Positions 1 to 7,505 of a stretch of DNA of 20,484 bases are shown here, in pieces (positions within the stretch are counted from its first letter, which is position 1; each line of letters opens with the position of its first letter). The notes beneath the pieces are model-generated. The model worked only from the letters and a program-made list of their open reading frames with translations. It ran no database searches and had not been told where the DNA came from. Source of the stretch: Candidatus Zixiibacteriota bacterium (GTDB taxonomy: Bacteria; Zixibacteria; MSB-5A5; SM1-73); NCBI GenBank assembly GCA_023127875.1, contig JAGMFA010000018.1, positions 1 through 20,484 on the forward strand, in the 5' to 3' direction. Position numbers and translations under genes: made by a program.

Positions 1-274
1 GTCTCAGGACGAAGTGCAGGACGAGCCCCTATCCGCCAATCATAGGATGGGGATGCAACCCCCCCCCTACTCTAACAAAATATGTACATCGTAGACCCAA
101 AAATATACACATAAGATAGAGCTTAATGCCAATTTGTATACAGACATTGCGGCGGGCTTCGCCAATCTATAAACCGAAAGACGGGTGTGCGAAATATAGT
201 TTGGTAGTTACTTAAACAAACAAGTAGCTTCCTGTGTTCTGTGGAAAAAAAACTCAAAAAGGCCTGTGTAAAAA
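1..274. other. Non-coding left edge, nothing firm
   Basis: No convincing gene is seen on either strand. A short hairpin-like CCTAT/ATAGG pair lies near positions 30-48 and a run of eight or more C follows at about 59-67. An AT-rich stretch precedes the first gene. I could not find a convincing promoter, tRNA or riboswitch fold. Confidence 0.5.
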
Positions 275-1588
275 ATGAAAACTCATAGATTAAAATCTCT
301 GATTTCTGCAGGAAGGGTGATCCTTCTTTTGATTTGGATTTTTCATCTTCTCTTAAGTTTATCATCTGCCCAGGAGGTTCTGGATCGGATTGTGGCAGTG
401 GTGGGCAACCAGATCATATTAGAGTCTGAGCTTGAGATGCAGTTAAATTTGTATGCCAATCAGATGGGGGTTGAGTTGAAAACTGAAAAGCAGAAAAGCC
501 AGCTTGAAAACCAGCTTTTGGAACAGATGATCAACGACAAGTTGCTTTTGATTGCGGCGCAGAAGGATACCATCATTGAGGTGACCTCCAAGGAGGTGGA
601 GGAGGCGGTGAGGAATCAATTGAAAAAGATAAAATCTGAGTTCTCGGAAGAAGCATTTGAAGCTCAACTGAAAGCTGAAGGCTTGACCGAAAGTGAGCTA
701 AAGAAAAAATACAGAGAACAGATAAAAAACCAGATGATGATTGATCGTCTGGTATCCTCTAAACTCTCAAAGGTATCGGTGTCGACCAGGGAGGTCAAAG
801 ATTTTTACCAGACCTATAAGGATAGCATTCCGGATCAACCGGAAGCTGTAAAGCTAAGCCACATCCTTCTGGAGATAAAACCTTCTCAGGAAACCTTGGA
901 CTCTTTGAAAAGAAAAGCAGAGATGGTACTCAAGCTAACTGAAAAAGATAAAGACTTTTCCCATTTGGCATCTTTGTATTCCGACGATCCGAGCGCAAAG
1001 GAGGGGGGCGATCTGGGGTTTTTCAAAAAGGGAGATATGATTCCTAAATTCGAGGAGGTGGCTTTCGCCTTAAAACCGGGAGAGATCAGTAAAGTTGTGG
1101 AGACTGAATTCGGCTATCATATCATAAAGGTGGAAGAGAAAAGAGATGATTTGGTGCACGCCCGGCATATACTTATCCTGGTTCGTCCATCCGGAGAAGA
1201 TTCGTTACGAGCAAAAGAACTGGCAGATAGTCTCTACCACCAACTGCTTAAGGGGACGGATTTCGGGGAACTGGCAAAAAAGTTCTCCACAGATGAGGAG
1301 TCGAAAAAGTTGGGGGGAGAGTTGGGTTGGTATCCCGTAGATCAAATGACCCCGGAATTCAAGGAAGGGGTGAAGGGATTGGAGATTGGCGAGGTGAGCC
1401 CACCTCTTGAAAGCCAGTTCGGCGTTCATATCCTCAAGGTTCTGGATAAAAGAGAGCAAAGAAAGCTGTCTTTAGAAGATGACTGGGACACCATAAAGGA
1501 TATGGTTCGCCGAAAAAAGACCAATGAGCTTATCGCCAAATGGGTGGAGAAGATGCGCCAGGATACCTATGTGGAGATAAGATTGTAA
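275..1588 (+). CDS. SurA-like periplasmic peptidyl-prolyl isomerase
   Basis: This is a 437-residue secreted chaperone/foldase of the SurA/PpiC (parvulin) type, expected to help outer-membrane proteins fold in the periplasm. A basic start plus a hydrophobic stretch (about residues 14-31, ending SSAQE) reads as a signal peptide, with no lipobox cysteine. A SurA N-terminal helical domain (about 35-180, beginning VLDRIVAVVGNQIILESE) is followed by two complete rotamase domains, at 193-288 (LSHILLEI ... GGDLGFF ... FGYHIIKV) and 295-393 (ARHILILV ... GGELGWY ... FGVHILKV). Both keep the HIL and FGxHI histidines. The layout matches SurA, and the length is close to the E. coli protein. The ATG at 275 is the only start that keeps the signal peptide; the ribosome binding site is weak (AAAAAGG about 12 bases upstream). 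The RqcP-like gene follows after 35 bases and may be co-transcribed. Whether this is the true SurA orthologue cannot be settled, because a second PpiC-type protein is encoded at 12842-14569. Confidence 0.93.
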   Translation: MKTHRLKSLISAGRVILLLIWIFHLLLSLSSAQEVLDRIVAVVGNQIILESELEMQLNLYANQMGVELKTEKQKSQLENQLLEQMINDKLLLIAAQKDTIIEVTSKEVEEAVRNQLKKIKSEFSEEAFEAQLKAEGLTESELKKKYREQIKNQMMIDRLVSSKLSKVSVSTREVKDFYQTYKDSIPDQPEAVKLSHILLEIKPSQETLDSLKRKAEMVLKLTEKDKDFSHLASLYSDDPSAKEGGDLGFFKKGDMIPKFEEVAFALKPGEISKVVETEFGYHIIKVEEKRDDLVHARHILILVRPSGEDSLRAKELADSLYHQLLKGTDFGELAKKFSTDEESKKLGGELGWYPVDQMTPEFKEGVKGLEIGEVSPPLESQFGVHILKVLDKREQRKLSLEDDWDTIKDMVRRKKTNELIAKWVEKMRQDTYVEIRL

Positions 1589-1623
1589 GACGTCCACAGT
1601 CCACAGCAAGAAGCAACTACCTT

Positions 1624-1896
1624 ATGCGTTTGGATAGTTTCCTTTCTGATACCCGGCTGATAAAAAGACGTACCCAGGCTAAGCAAGCCTGTGAAAACGG
1701 AAGGGTGTTTTTGGATGGCAGGGCGGCCAAACCTGGAAAAGAGGTCAAAGCAGAACAGATCATAACCATAAACTTCGCCAACAGAATCTTAGAGGTTGAA
1801 GTGCTGGACATTCCTTTGCGAAACGTGAGAAAAGAGGAAGCCAAGAATTTTTATAAAATAATAAGAGAAGAAAGAAGAAAAGAGGAGCTATTTTAG
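1624..1896 (+). CDS. rqcP: RqcP/Hsp15-type S4 RNA-binding protein
   Basis: A 90-residue S4-domain protein. The start MRLDSFLSDTRLIKRRTQAK and the later RKEEAKNFYKIIREE segment closely resemble, from memory, B. subtilis RqcP (YabO), which stabilises the peptidyl-tRNA on stalled 50S subunits during alanine tailing with RqcH. The S4 fold spans about residues 1-65, with the usual GRVFLDGRAAKPGKEV turn. The reading frame is open further upstream, to a possible start at 1540 inside the foldase gene. I chose the ATG at 1624 because it gives exactly the family's N-terminus, and the upstream residues resemble nothing in it. There is no clear Shine-Dalgarno sequence, and coupling to the foldase gene 35 bases upstream is possible. 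No rqcH is in the window, so a role in ribosome quality control is inferred from the family. Hsp15, the heat-shock paralogue acting on the same kind of complex, is the main alternative. Confidence 0.85.
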   Translation: MRLDSFLSDTRLIKRRTQAKQACENGRVFLDGRAAKPGKEVKAEQIITINFANRILEVEVLDIPLRNVRKEEAKNFYKIIREERRKEELF

Positions 1897-1938
1897 TCAG
1901 CGGACTTGTCCTGAAGGCTTGACCTGAAGGATTAAACG

Positions 1939-2037
1939 GGTCAACGGATTAAACGGATGGAACAGATGATATGAGGTAATCCAGTCTATTCGTTTAATCC
2001 GCTTCATCCGTTGACCAGTCCATTCCATCCGTTGACC
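1939..2037. repeat. Imperfect inverted repeat built on GGTCAACGGAT
   Basis: GGTCAACGGAT at 1939-1949 is matched by ATCCGTTGACC at 2006-2016 and again at 2027-2037. GGATTAAACG (1946-1955) pairs with CGTTTAATCC (1991-2000). The arms therefore form a nested, partly duplicated palindrome in the gap between the rqcP-like and rhomboid genes. There is no T-run after it, so it does not look like a simple intrinsic terminator. It shares the ACGGA core with the other palindromes of the window but is a different sequence. Confidence 0.75.
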
Positions 2038-2127
2038 GATCTTGAGACTATGCCCGAAACATTACAGAAAACTCCTTTTCTTTCGAGAGGACTCAAGGTC
2101 AAGCTAAAGTCGTAGATCCCGCCCAGA

Positions 2128-2145
2128 CGGGCGGGCGTCCGCCCG
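2128..2145. repeat. GC-rich hairpin before rhomboid gene
   Basis: CGGGCGG (2128-2134), loop GCGT, CCGCCCG (2139-2145) form a perfect 7-bp stem inside a longer GC-rich block (about 2118-2157). It is 30 bases upstream of the rhomboid start. No T-run follows on the + strand. It may be a repeat of the type scattered through such genomes, or part of a terminator for the upstream genes. Confidence 0.55.
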
Positions 2146-2174
2146 CTTAGGCAGGGCTTAACACTCCAAATTAT

Positions 2175-2861
2175 ATGATACCGTTAAAGGACGACATTCC
2201 CTCTTACAGCCCACCGGTTGTTACGGTGGCATTGATTTCGGTCAACTGTTTGATCTATTTCTATCTTTTGTCATTGGGAGAAGGATTTCAGTTGGGTTTA
2301 GTCAAGTGGGGAAGCATCCCCTTTGAGGTAACCCACGGACAGGAACTCACCCCCGAGCTTTCTTTCTCCATTCCGCTCTCTTTGTTCTCATCCATGTTCT
2401 TGCATGGAGGCTTTTTCCACTTAGCCGGAAACATGCTTTACCTCTGGATTTTTGGCGACAACGTGGAGGATCAGCTGGGTCACGTTAAGTTTTTCATTTT
2501 TTATATTATGTGTGGATTGGCGGCAAGTCTTTTGCATATTTTTACATCACCCAATTCCCAAATCCCCATGGTGGGAGCATCCGGCGCCATAGCCGGAGTT
2601 CTGGGTGCTTACATGATCAGATTCCCCAAGGCAAGAATCTTGACTTTGATATTCTTTGGATTTTTCATTCGAGTGATCAGGGTGCCCGCTCTGTTCGTTT
2701 TAGGATTCTGGTTCATACTTCAGCTTCTTTACGCTCTACCTTCGATCGGCTCCACCTCAGGTGGAGTGGCCTGGTTTGCTCACGTAGGCGGGTTTTTAGC
2801 TGGAATTGTTTTGTTTAAGCTTTTCTCAGGTTTTTCTAAAAGAAGATATTACTATGACTGA
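2175..2861 (+). CDS. Rhomboid family intramembrane serine protease
   Basis: A 228-residue polytopic membrane protein expected to cleave transmembrane substrates within the bilayer. Rhomboid hallmarks are in order: HGGFFHLAGNMLYLWIFG (residues 77-94, with the conserved H82 and N86), the catalytic-serine motif GASG (S136) and the catalytic histidine in FAHVGGF (H203). Six or so hydrophobic segments are visible, and the C-terminus is short and basic/aromatic (SKRRYYYD). The opening MIPLKDDIPSYSPPVVT is typical of the large bacterial rhomboid group with a short cytoplasmic N-terminus, and the loop after the first membrane segment is long, as usual there. This supports the ATG at 2175 even though no good ribosome binding site precedes it. 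The stop overlaps the start of the next gene by 8 bases, so the two are probably translated together. The substrate is unknown. Confidence 0.94.
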   Translation: MIPLKDDIPSYSPPVVTVALISVNCLIYFYLLSLGEGFQLGLVKWGSIPFEVTHGQELTPELSFSIPLSLFSSMFLHGGFFHLAGNMLYLWIFGDNVEDQLGHVKFFIFYIMCGLAASLLHIFTSPNSQIPMVGASGAIAGVLGAYMIRFPKARILTLIFFGFFIRVIRVPALFVLGFWFILQLLYALPSIGSTSGGVAWFAHVGGFLAGIVLFKLFSGFSKRRYYYD

Positions 2862-3153
2862 GAAATCCCCATCCTCAAAAACCAAGCTTCGCTGTGACCT
2901 CTGTGGCAAGCGTTTCAAGAAGGGAGGCATGCGATATCGTATCAATTTAGAGATCATTTCGGATTTTGATGGTTATATCGAAGACTTTTCCAAAAAACCA
3001 GAAGATTATTTGGAGAAAAAGATCGAAGGGGTTCTTGAAGAGACCAAAGACATGACGGAAAAGGAATTGGAGGAAGAGGTATACTTAAAACGGAACTGGC
3101 TGGTTTGCATAAATTGCCGGGAGAAATTCTTGAGGTTTTTGAAAAAGCTGTAG
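2854..3153 (+). CDS. Small two-CxxC (zinc-ribbon-like) protein, unknown role
   Basis: A 99-residue soluble protein of no family I recognise. It has two CxxC pairs, C14/C17 (CDLCGKRF) and C85/C88 (CINCREKF), far apart in sequence, which could come together as one zinc ribbon. Between them is an acidic, helical stretch (about 45-78, rich in E and K). The ATG at 2854 is preferred over an in-frame upstream start at 2806, because 2806 lies in the rhomboid gene and adds only a shadow of it. The ATG at 2854 overlaps the rhomboid stop by 8 bases, a standard translational-coupling arrangement. The stop codon TAG lies inside a perfect 28-bp palindrome. A link to the rhomboid protease is suggested only by the overlap. 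Confidence 0.75.
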   Translation: MTEKSPSSKTKLRCDLCGKRFKKGGMRYRINLEIISDFDGYIEDFSKKPEDYLEKKIEGVLEETKDMTEKELEEEVYLKRNWLVCINCREKFLRFLKKL

Positions 3154-3177
3154 GGGCGATTCATGAATCGCCCCTAC
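3150..3177. repeat. Perfect 28-bp palindrome over a stop codon
   Basis: The left half GTAGGGGCGATTCA (3150-3163) is followed without any spacer by its exact reverse complement (3164-3177). The TAG at 3151-3153 is the stop codon of the two-CxxC gene, so the palindrome starts inside the coding region. No run of T follows on the + strand. Palindromes of this GTAGGGGCG type are, from memory, common dispersed elements in many bacterial genomes. It could also act as an RNA 3'-end stabiliser. Confidence 0.9.
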
Positions 3178-3224
3178 TTCTCCTGTTGGTAACGGACACC
3201 CCATCCGTTTCCTTGAAGCTTATT

Positions 3225-3254
3225 TTCGTCACGGACGAGGGCGTCTGTGACGAA
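3225..3254. repeat. REP-like palindrome, TTCGTCACGGACG type
   Basis: TTCGTCACGGACG (3225-3237), spacer AGGG, CGTCTGTGACGAA (3242-3254) make a 13-bp stem with one mismatch. The same word recurs on the other side of the RAYT pseudogene at 3879-3942. A weaker hairpin of the related GGTAACGGA type lies just upstream at about 3188-3212. Confidence 0.85.
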
Positions 3255-3272
3255 CGAAAGGCGATCCCTGGT

Positions 3273-3299
3273 TGGTAACGGACACCTTGTCCGTTACCA
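3273..3299. repeat. REP-like palindrome, TGGTAACGGACA type
   Basis: TGGTAACGGACA (3273-3284) and TGTCCGTTACCA (3288-3299) are a perfect 12-bp stem with a 3-base spacer, 38 bases upstream of the RAYT pseudogene. Related copies are seen at 7960-7986 and 12708-12766. Confidence 0.88.
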
Positions 3300-3337
3300 T
3301 TAAAAGTCAATCACTAACGTCAAGAGTTGCAAGAATC

Positions 3338-3875
3338 ATGGGCAAATAGAGAACAATTGAACATCCTGGCGCGGCGTATTTTGTCACTTCAACTATTGTG
3401 GATTTTGTGGTCATCTTTAACAAGAAAGCATATGTTGATATTGTCATCGAAAATCTGAATTTTTTACCGAAAAAAATACAAATTCAAATTATATGCCTTT
3501 GTTATCATGCCGGAACATTTGCATTTGATTATACATCCTTTTCCTGCGTCAAAGATAAGAGATATCATGAGGGATTTCAAATCTTACACTTCAAAGAAGT
3601 TGAGCACTCAGCTATATAAGGATGAACGTTCCGAAATTTTAAACCACCTCAAAAGGTTTTCTTCCTCAAGGATCAAACATCCAATCTGGACAGAGGGGAA
3701 TCGACCAATAGGAATTTATACGGAGGGGGTTCTACGTTCTAAAATCGATTATGTGCACGCTAATCCGCTGAGGCGAAAACTTGTTGATGACTTGGCAGAT
3801 TATCCTTATTCAAGTTATCGTAATTATTATTTGGATGATGAAGCATTGATCAAAATTGACAAGGATTGGATTTAG
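3338..3875 (+). pseudogene. Broken REP-associated tyrosine transposase (RAYT)
   Basis: A single-strand transposase of the IS200-related HUH/Y1 class (Transposase_17, TnpA-REP), carrying two lesions. The frame starts ATG GGC AAA and hits TAG at 3347-3349, then continues with family-like sequence (RTIEHPGAAYFVTSTIVDF). After a run of seven A (3470-3476) the coding frame shifts by one base. Dropping one A gives KYKFKLYAFVIMPEHLHLII, which is the usual RAYT core with its HxH motif. The rest (3507-3875) is intact: a candidate catalytic tyrosine in FKSYTSKKL, then YVHANPLRRKLV and DYPYSSYRNYY near the end. Repaired length would be about 178 residues, normal for the family. REP-like palindromes lie on both sides. 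The frameshift alone could be a sequencing error in the A-run, but the early stop is a separate lesion. Translation from a later non-ATG start is possible but would remove the N-terminal strand. Confidence 0.85.
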
Positions 3876-3878
3876 CTT

Positions 3879-3942
3879 TTCGTCACGGACGAGGGCGTCC
3901 GTTCTCCCGCCAAAGGCGGGATCAGGATGAATCCGTGACGAA
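3879..3942. repeat. REP-like palindrome with nested hairpin
   Basis: TTCGTCACGGA (3879-3889) pairs with TCCGTGACGAA (3932-3942). Nested inside is TCCCGCC AAA GGCGGGA (3905-3921). The left arm repeats the element at 3225-3254 (CGTCACGGACGAGGGCGT is shared by both). It begins four bases after the RAYT stop and ends 24 bases before the dnaE start, so it could affect dnaE expression. Confidence 0.85.
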
Positions 3943-3966
3943 CGAGACGAAAAGGATAAGAAGGAT

Positions 3967-6900
3967 ATGGAACACGCTGATTTCGTTCATCTTCACGTTC
4001 ATACCCAGTATAGCTTACTGGATGGAGCCATCAAATTGGATGATCTGATGGCGCAGGCAAAGGAATTTAAGATGCCCGCCTTAGCCATCACCGATCATGG
4101 AAACATGTTCGGAGCGGTGGAATTTTACCAAAAATGTATGGCTTCTGGAATCAAGCCCTTAATCGGGTGTGAGGTGTATGTGGCGCCACAGGATAGAAGA
4201 AAAAAGGAGCCGATAAGAGGGCTGCCGGATGCGGGTTATCATCTCATCCTTTTGGTAAGAAATCAATCCGGATATAAAAATTTAATGAAGTTGTCCAGCA
4301 TCGGATATTTAGAGGGGTTCTATCACAAGCCCCGCATAGATAAGGAGGTGTTGAGGCAACATAGCGAGGGTCTTTTAGCTCTCTCCAGTTGTCTTCACGG
4401 GGAGATACCTAGCCTACTTCTGGCAGGAAATTACCGTAAAGCCAAAGAAGTGGCCGAAGAATACAAAAACATATTCGGGGAGGGGAACTTCTTTTTAGAG
4501 ATACAGAATCATCAGATCGAAGAAGAGAGGAGGGTAATTCCGCTTCTAGCGAAATTGGCAGAGGAGATTAAATTGGGATTGGTGGCCACTAATGACTGCC
4601 ATTATCTGAGACGAGAGCACGCACCTGCTCATGATGCCCTTCTATGTATTCAGACCGGAAAAAAGATAGGGGACACGGATAGACTCAAGTTTGCCAACGA
4701 TCAGATGTATTTCAAATCTCCGGAGGAGATGAAAAAGCTTTTTGCCGATTTCCCTTCTGCTCTGGAGAACACCCTGCGGATCGCAGAGCAATGCAATTTG
4801 GATTTAGAGTTCGGAAAGACTCATCTGCCCGAATTTCCTCTGCCGTCAGGCTTTGATGATCTGGACTCTTATCTGGAATTTCTGGCTCGCAAAGGCTTGG
4901 ACCAAAGGTACTCCAAGGTTACTCCTGGCCTGGAGGAGAGACTGGAATACGAGCTCAAGGTGATGAACCAGATGGGGTTTGCCGGATATTTTCTTATCGT
5001 TAAGGACTTCATCGACTATGCCAAAAAAAAAGATGTCCGGGTGGGTCCGGGAAGAGGCTCGGTGGGAGGAAGTCTGGTGGCATATTGTCTGGGAATAACC
5101 AATATGGATCCCATCAAATATGGGCTTTTGTTTGAAAGATTTCTCAACCCGGAAAGGATTTCGCTCCCGGACATCGACATAGATTTTTCGGACCGGGGGA
5201 GGGACAAAATCATCCGATACGTGATCAACAAATATGGGGAAAACAATGTTGCCCAGATCATCACCTTTGGAACCATGGCCGCACGGGCAGTGGTCCGGGA
5301 TGTGGGAAGGGTTCTGGATATTACATACTCGGAGGTGGATCGGATCGCTAAGCTGATCCCCTGGGTTCCTGATATGAACCTCAAGAAAGCCCAAGAGCAA
5401 AGAGGAGAGCTTCGCACCCTGGTAAAAAGCGATCCCCGAATAGAAAAGTTGATGTCCTACTCGGAGACACTGGAAGGCCTGTGTCGCCATGCTTCCACTC
5501 ACGCCGCCGGCGTGGTGATCGCCCCCAAGGCTCTTACTGAATTTGTCCCCCTCTACAAAGGCGGCAAGGGGGAGGTAACCACTCAATACGATATGAAGGG
5601 CATCGAGGAAATAGGGCTATTGAAGATGGATTTTTTGGGTCTTCGAACCTTGACCGTGATTGATGATACTTTGGAGACGTTAAGAGAAGAGAATAACATG
5701 GTTTTGGACATAGATTCCATACCCTTGGACGATGAAAAGACCTTCCAGCTTTTTTCCAACGGTGAGACGGTAGGCATCTTTCAGTTTGAAAGCTCCGGGA
5801 TGAGAGAGTATCTGTCCAAGCTCAAGCCAGAAAGCTTAGACGAGCTGACCGCCATGAATGCCCTTTATCGTCCCGGACCCTTAGACAGCAGAATGACGGA
5901 TGAATATATCGACAGAAAAAGAGGCTTAAAAAGGATCGTATATGAACACCCCCTGCTGGAGCCAATTCTCAAAGAGACCTATGGTGTGATCGTGTATCAG
6001 GAGCAGGTTTTAAAAATCGCCAGCGATTTAGCCGGATACAGTTTGGGCAAGGCGGACATCTTGAGAAAAGCGATGGGAAAGAAAAAGGCAGAACTGATGG
6101 TTCAACAAAGGGAGGAGTTTAAGAAAGGAGCTAAAGCTAAAGGGATAAAACACCAGGTGGCGGATAAGATATTCGATCTGATGGCCACCTTTGGAAGATA
6201 CGGTTTCAACAAGGCTCATTCCGCTGGATATGCATATTTGGCTTATCAGACCGCCTATCTTAAGGCTCATTATCCGGTGCAGTTCATGGCCGCCAGCATG
6301 TCTTCAGAGATAGGAAACACAGACAGAGTTGTCACCTTGATGGAGGAATGCAAGAGGATGGGAATCGAGGTGCTGCCGCCCGATGTGAATGAGAGCTTGG
6401 GGAAATTCAAGGTGGTGGGCAACCAGATAAGATTTGGATTGGAAGCGGTAAAGAACGTGGGGCATGGAGCCATTGAAGCCATCGTCAAAGCCAGGGAGAA
6501 GTTGAGCAAATTTGAAAGCCTCTTTCAGTTTTGCTCTGAGGTGGATCTGGGCGCAGTCAACAAGCGGGTGATAGAGAGTTTGATTCAGGCAGGAGCATTC
6601 GATTCGGTATCAAAACATAGATCGCAGCTGATGGCATCCTTGGATGTGGCTACAAACTATGGACAGACCTTTCAGGAAGACAGAAAACGAGGGCAGACCT
6701 CCTTGTTTGATCTTGCCGGGGAGACCAAAACCACATCGGTTGCTAAGACGCCGGATATTCCGGAATGGCCCATAAGTGAGGTTCTGTCCAAGGAAAAAGA
6801 GATGCTCGGATTCTATGTGTCCGGGCACCCATTGACCAGATATGAGGAAGAGTTGAAAACATTTGTGACCAGAGACACCCAGACCATAGAAGAAGCCAAG

Positions 6901-7407
6901 GATGGAGAAGAACTGTACATCGGAGGGGTTATCACCCATGTGAAGATTAACATCGACCGTAAGAAAAAGCAGATGGCTTTTGCCACCTTGGAGGATTTCG
7001 TAGGGACGGTTGAGGTGGTGATCTTTTCCGATTGTTATGAAAAGAGCCGCCGGATCACAAGGTTAGATTCCATGGTATTAGTCAAGGGAAGAGCTTCCAC
7101 TAAAGAGGGAGAAAAAGCCAAAGTGGTGGCATCGGATACCATCAGCTTAAGCAAAGTATATCAGAAGATGAAACCCCCTATGCATATTCTTCTGTTCTCC
7201 TCCGGAACCAGCCAGGATATCGTCACCGAATTGAAGGAGATTCTCTCGCTCCACCCGGGCAAATCACAGGTGTTCCTGCATGTGAGAACAGACAATGAAG
7301 AATTAAAAATGAGGCTTAAGAACACGGAGGTGGAGGTCTCTAAAGATCTCTTGGAGAAATTAAAGTCTCTGTGCGGGGAAAAGAATGTATACTTGAATCG
7401 CAGCTAA
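3967..7407 (+). CDS. dnaE: DNA polymerase III alpha subunit (DnaE1)
   Basis: The replicative polymerase catalytic subunit, 1146 residues, close to the normal DnaE1 length; it lacks the inserted exonuclease that marks PolC. The N-terminal PHP domain has H10/H12 (HLHVH), D19, D43-H44 (TDHGN), the CLHGE segment and NDCHY. All the usual metal-ligand positions I can recognise are kept, so metal-dependent proofreading by PHP is possible (inference). The palm carries GPGRGSVGGS and PDIDIDF with D402 and D404, and the third aspartate D555 in KMDFLG, nearly the E. coli numbering. After the fingers come a helix-hairpin region, an internal beta-clamp motif QTSLF (910-914), and an OB fold (about 978-1035, YIGGVITHVKINIDRKK). 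The ATG at 3967 follows an AAAGG-type site about 10 bases upstream and gives the family's N-terminus. No partner replication gene is adjacent. Confidence 0.98.
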   Translation: MEHADFVHLHVHTQYSLLDGAIKLDDLMAQAKEFKMPALAITDHGNMFGAVEFYQKCMASGIKPLIGCEVYVAPQDRRKKEPIRGLPDAGYHLILLVRNQSGYKNLMKLSSIGYLEGFYHKPRIDKEVLRQHSEGLLALSSCLHGEIPSLLLAGNYRKAKEVAEEYKNIFGEGNFFLEIQNHQIEEERRVIPLLAKLAEEIKLGLVATNDCHYLRREHAPAHDALLCIQTGKKIGDTDRLKFANDQMYFKSPEEMKKLFADFPSALENTLRIAEQCNLDLEFGKTHLPEFPLPSGFDDLDSYLEFLARKGLDQRYSKVTPGLEERLEYELKVMNQMGFAGYFLIVKDFIDYAKKKDVRVGPGRGSVGGSLVAYCLGITNMDPIKYGLLFERFLNPERISLPDIDIDFSDRGRDKIIRYVINKYGENNVAQIITFGTMAARAVVRDVGRVLDITYSEVDRIAKLIPWVPDMNLKKAQEQRGELRTLVKSDPRIEKLMSYSETLEGLCRHASTHAAGVVIAPKALTEFVPLYKGGKGEVTTQYDMKGIEEIGLLKMDFLGLRTLTVIDDTLETLREENNMVLDIDSIPLDDEKTFQLFSNGETVGIFQFESSGMREYLSKLKPESLDELTAMNALYRPGPLDSRMTDEYIDRKRGLKRIVYEHPLLEPILKETYGVIVYQEQVLKIASDLAGYSLGKADILRKAMGKKKAELMVQQREEFKKGAKAKGIKHQVADKIFDLMATFGRYGFNKAHSAGYAYLAYQTAYLKAHYPVQFMAASMSSEIGNTDRVVTLMEECKRMGIEVLPPDVNESLGKFKVVGNQIRFGLEAVKNVGHGAIEAIVKAREKLSKFESLFQFCSEVDLGAVNKRVIESLIQAGAFDSVSKHRSQLMASLDVATNYGQTFQEDRKRGQTSLFDLAGETKTTSVAKTPDIPEWPISEVLSKEKEMLGFYVSGHPLTRYEEELKTFVTRDTQTIEEAKDGEELYIGGVITHVKINIDRKKKQMAFATLEDFVGTVEVVIFSDCYEKSRRITRLDSMVLVKGRASTKEGEKAKVVASDTISLSKVYQKMKPPMHILLFSSGTSQDIVTELKEILSLHPGKSQVFLHVRTDNEELKMRLKNTEVEVSKDLLEKLKSLCGEKNVYLNRS

Positions 7408-7505
7408 AAAAATTAAGATTGGCACGGTAGTTTGGTCAATACATCAGCGTTAGGAAATGCCGACATCAATTGGCTTCGGGAATTTCTAGCCTCGCAATAT
7501 CAAAT

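Noticed and set aside
1..274. tRNA or structured RNA at the left edge
   Set aside because: No cloverleaf, T-loop motif or consistent stems could be traced.
1540..1623. Longer N-terminus for the RqcP-like protein
   Set aside because: The extra 28 codons overlap the foldase gene and do not resemble the family; the ATG at 1624 gives the standard MRLD start.
2806..2853. Longer N-terminus for the two-CxxC protein
   Set aside because: The added residues are only a shadow of the rhomboid C-terminal coding region; the ATG at 2854 fits the usual short overlap.
3470..3476. Programmed frameshift making an active RAYT
   Set aside because: The A7 run could allow slippage, but the family does not normally need it and a separate early stop codon at 3347 also interrupts the gene.
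3150..3942. CRISPR array
   Set aside because: The repeats are palindromes of unequal spacing and differing sequence, with no regular spacers and no cas genes.
4846..5586. Long open frame on the minus strand inside dnaE
   Set aside because: It is a frame shadow of dnaE; the + strand carries invariant polymerase motifs over the same stretch.
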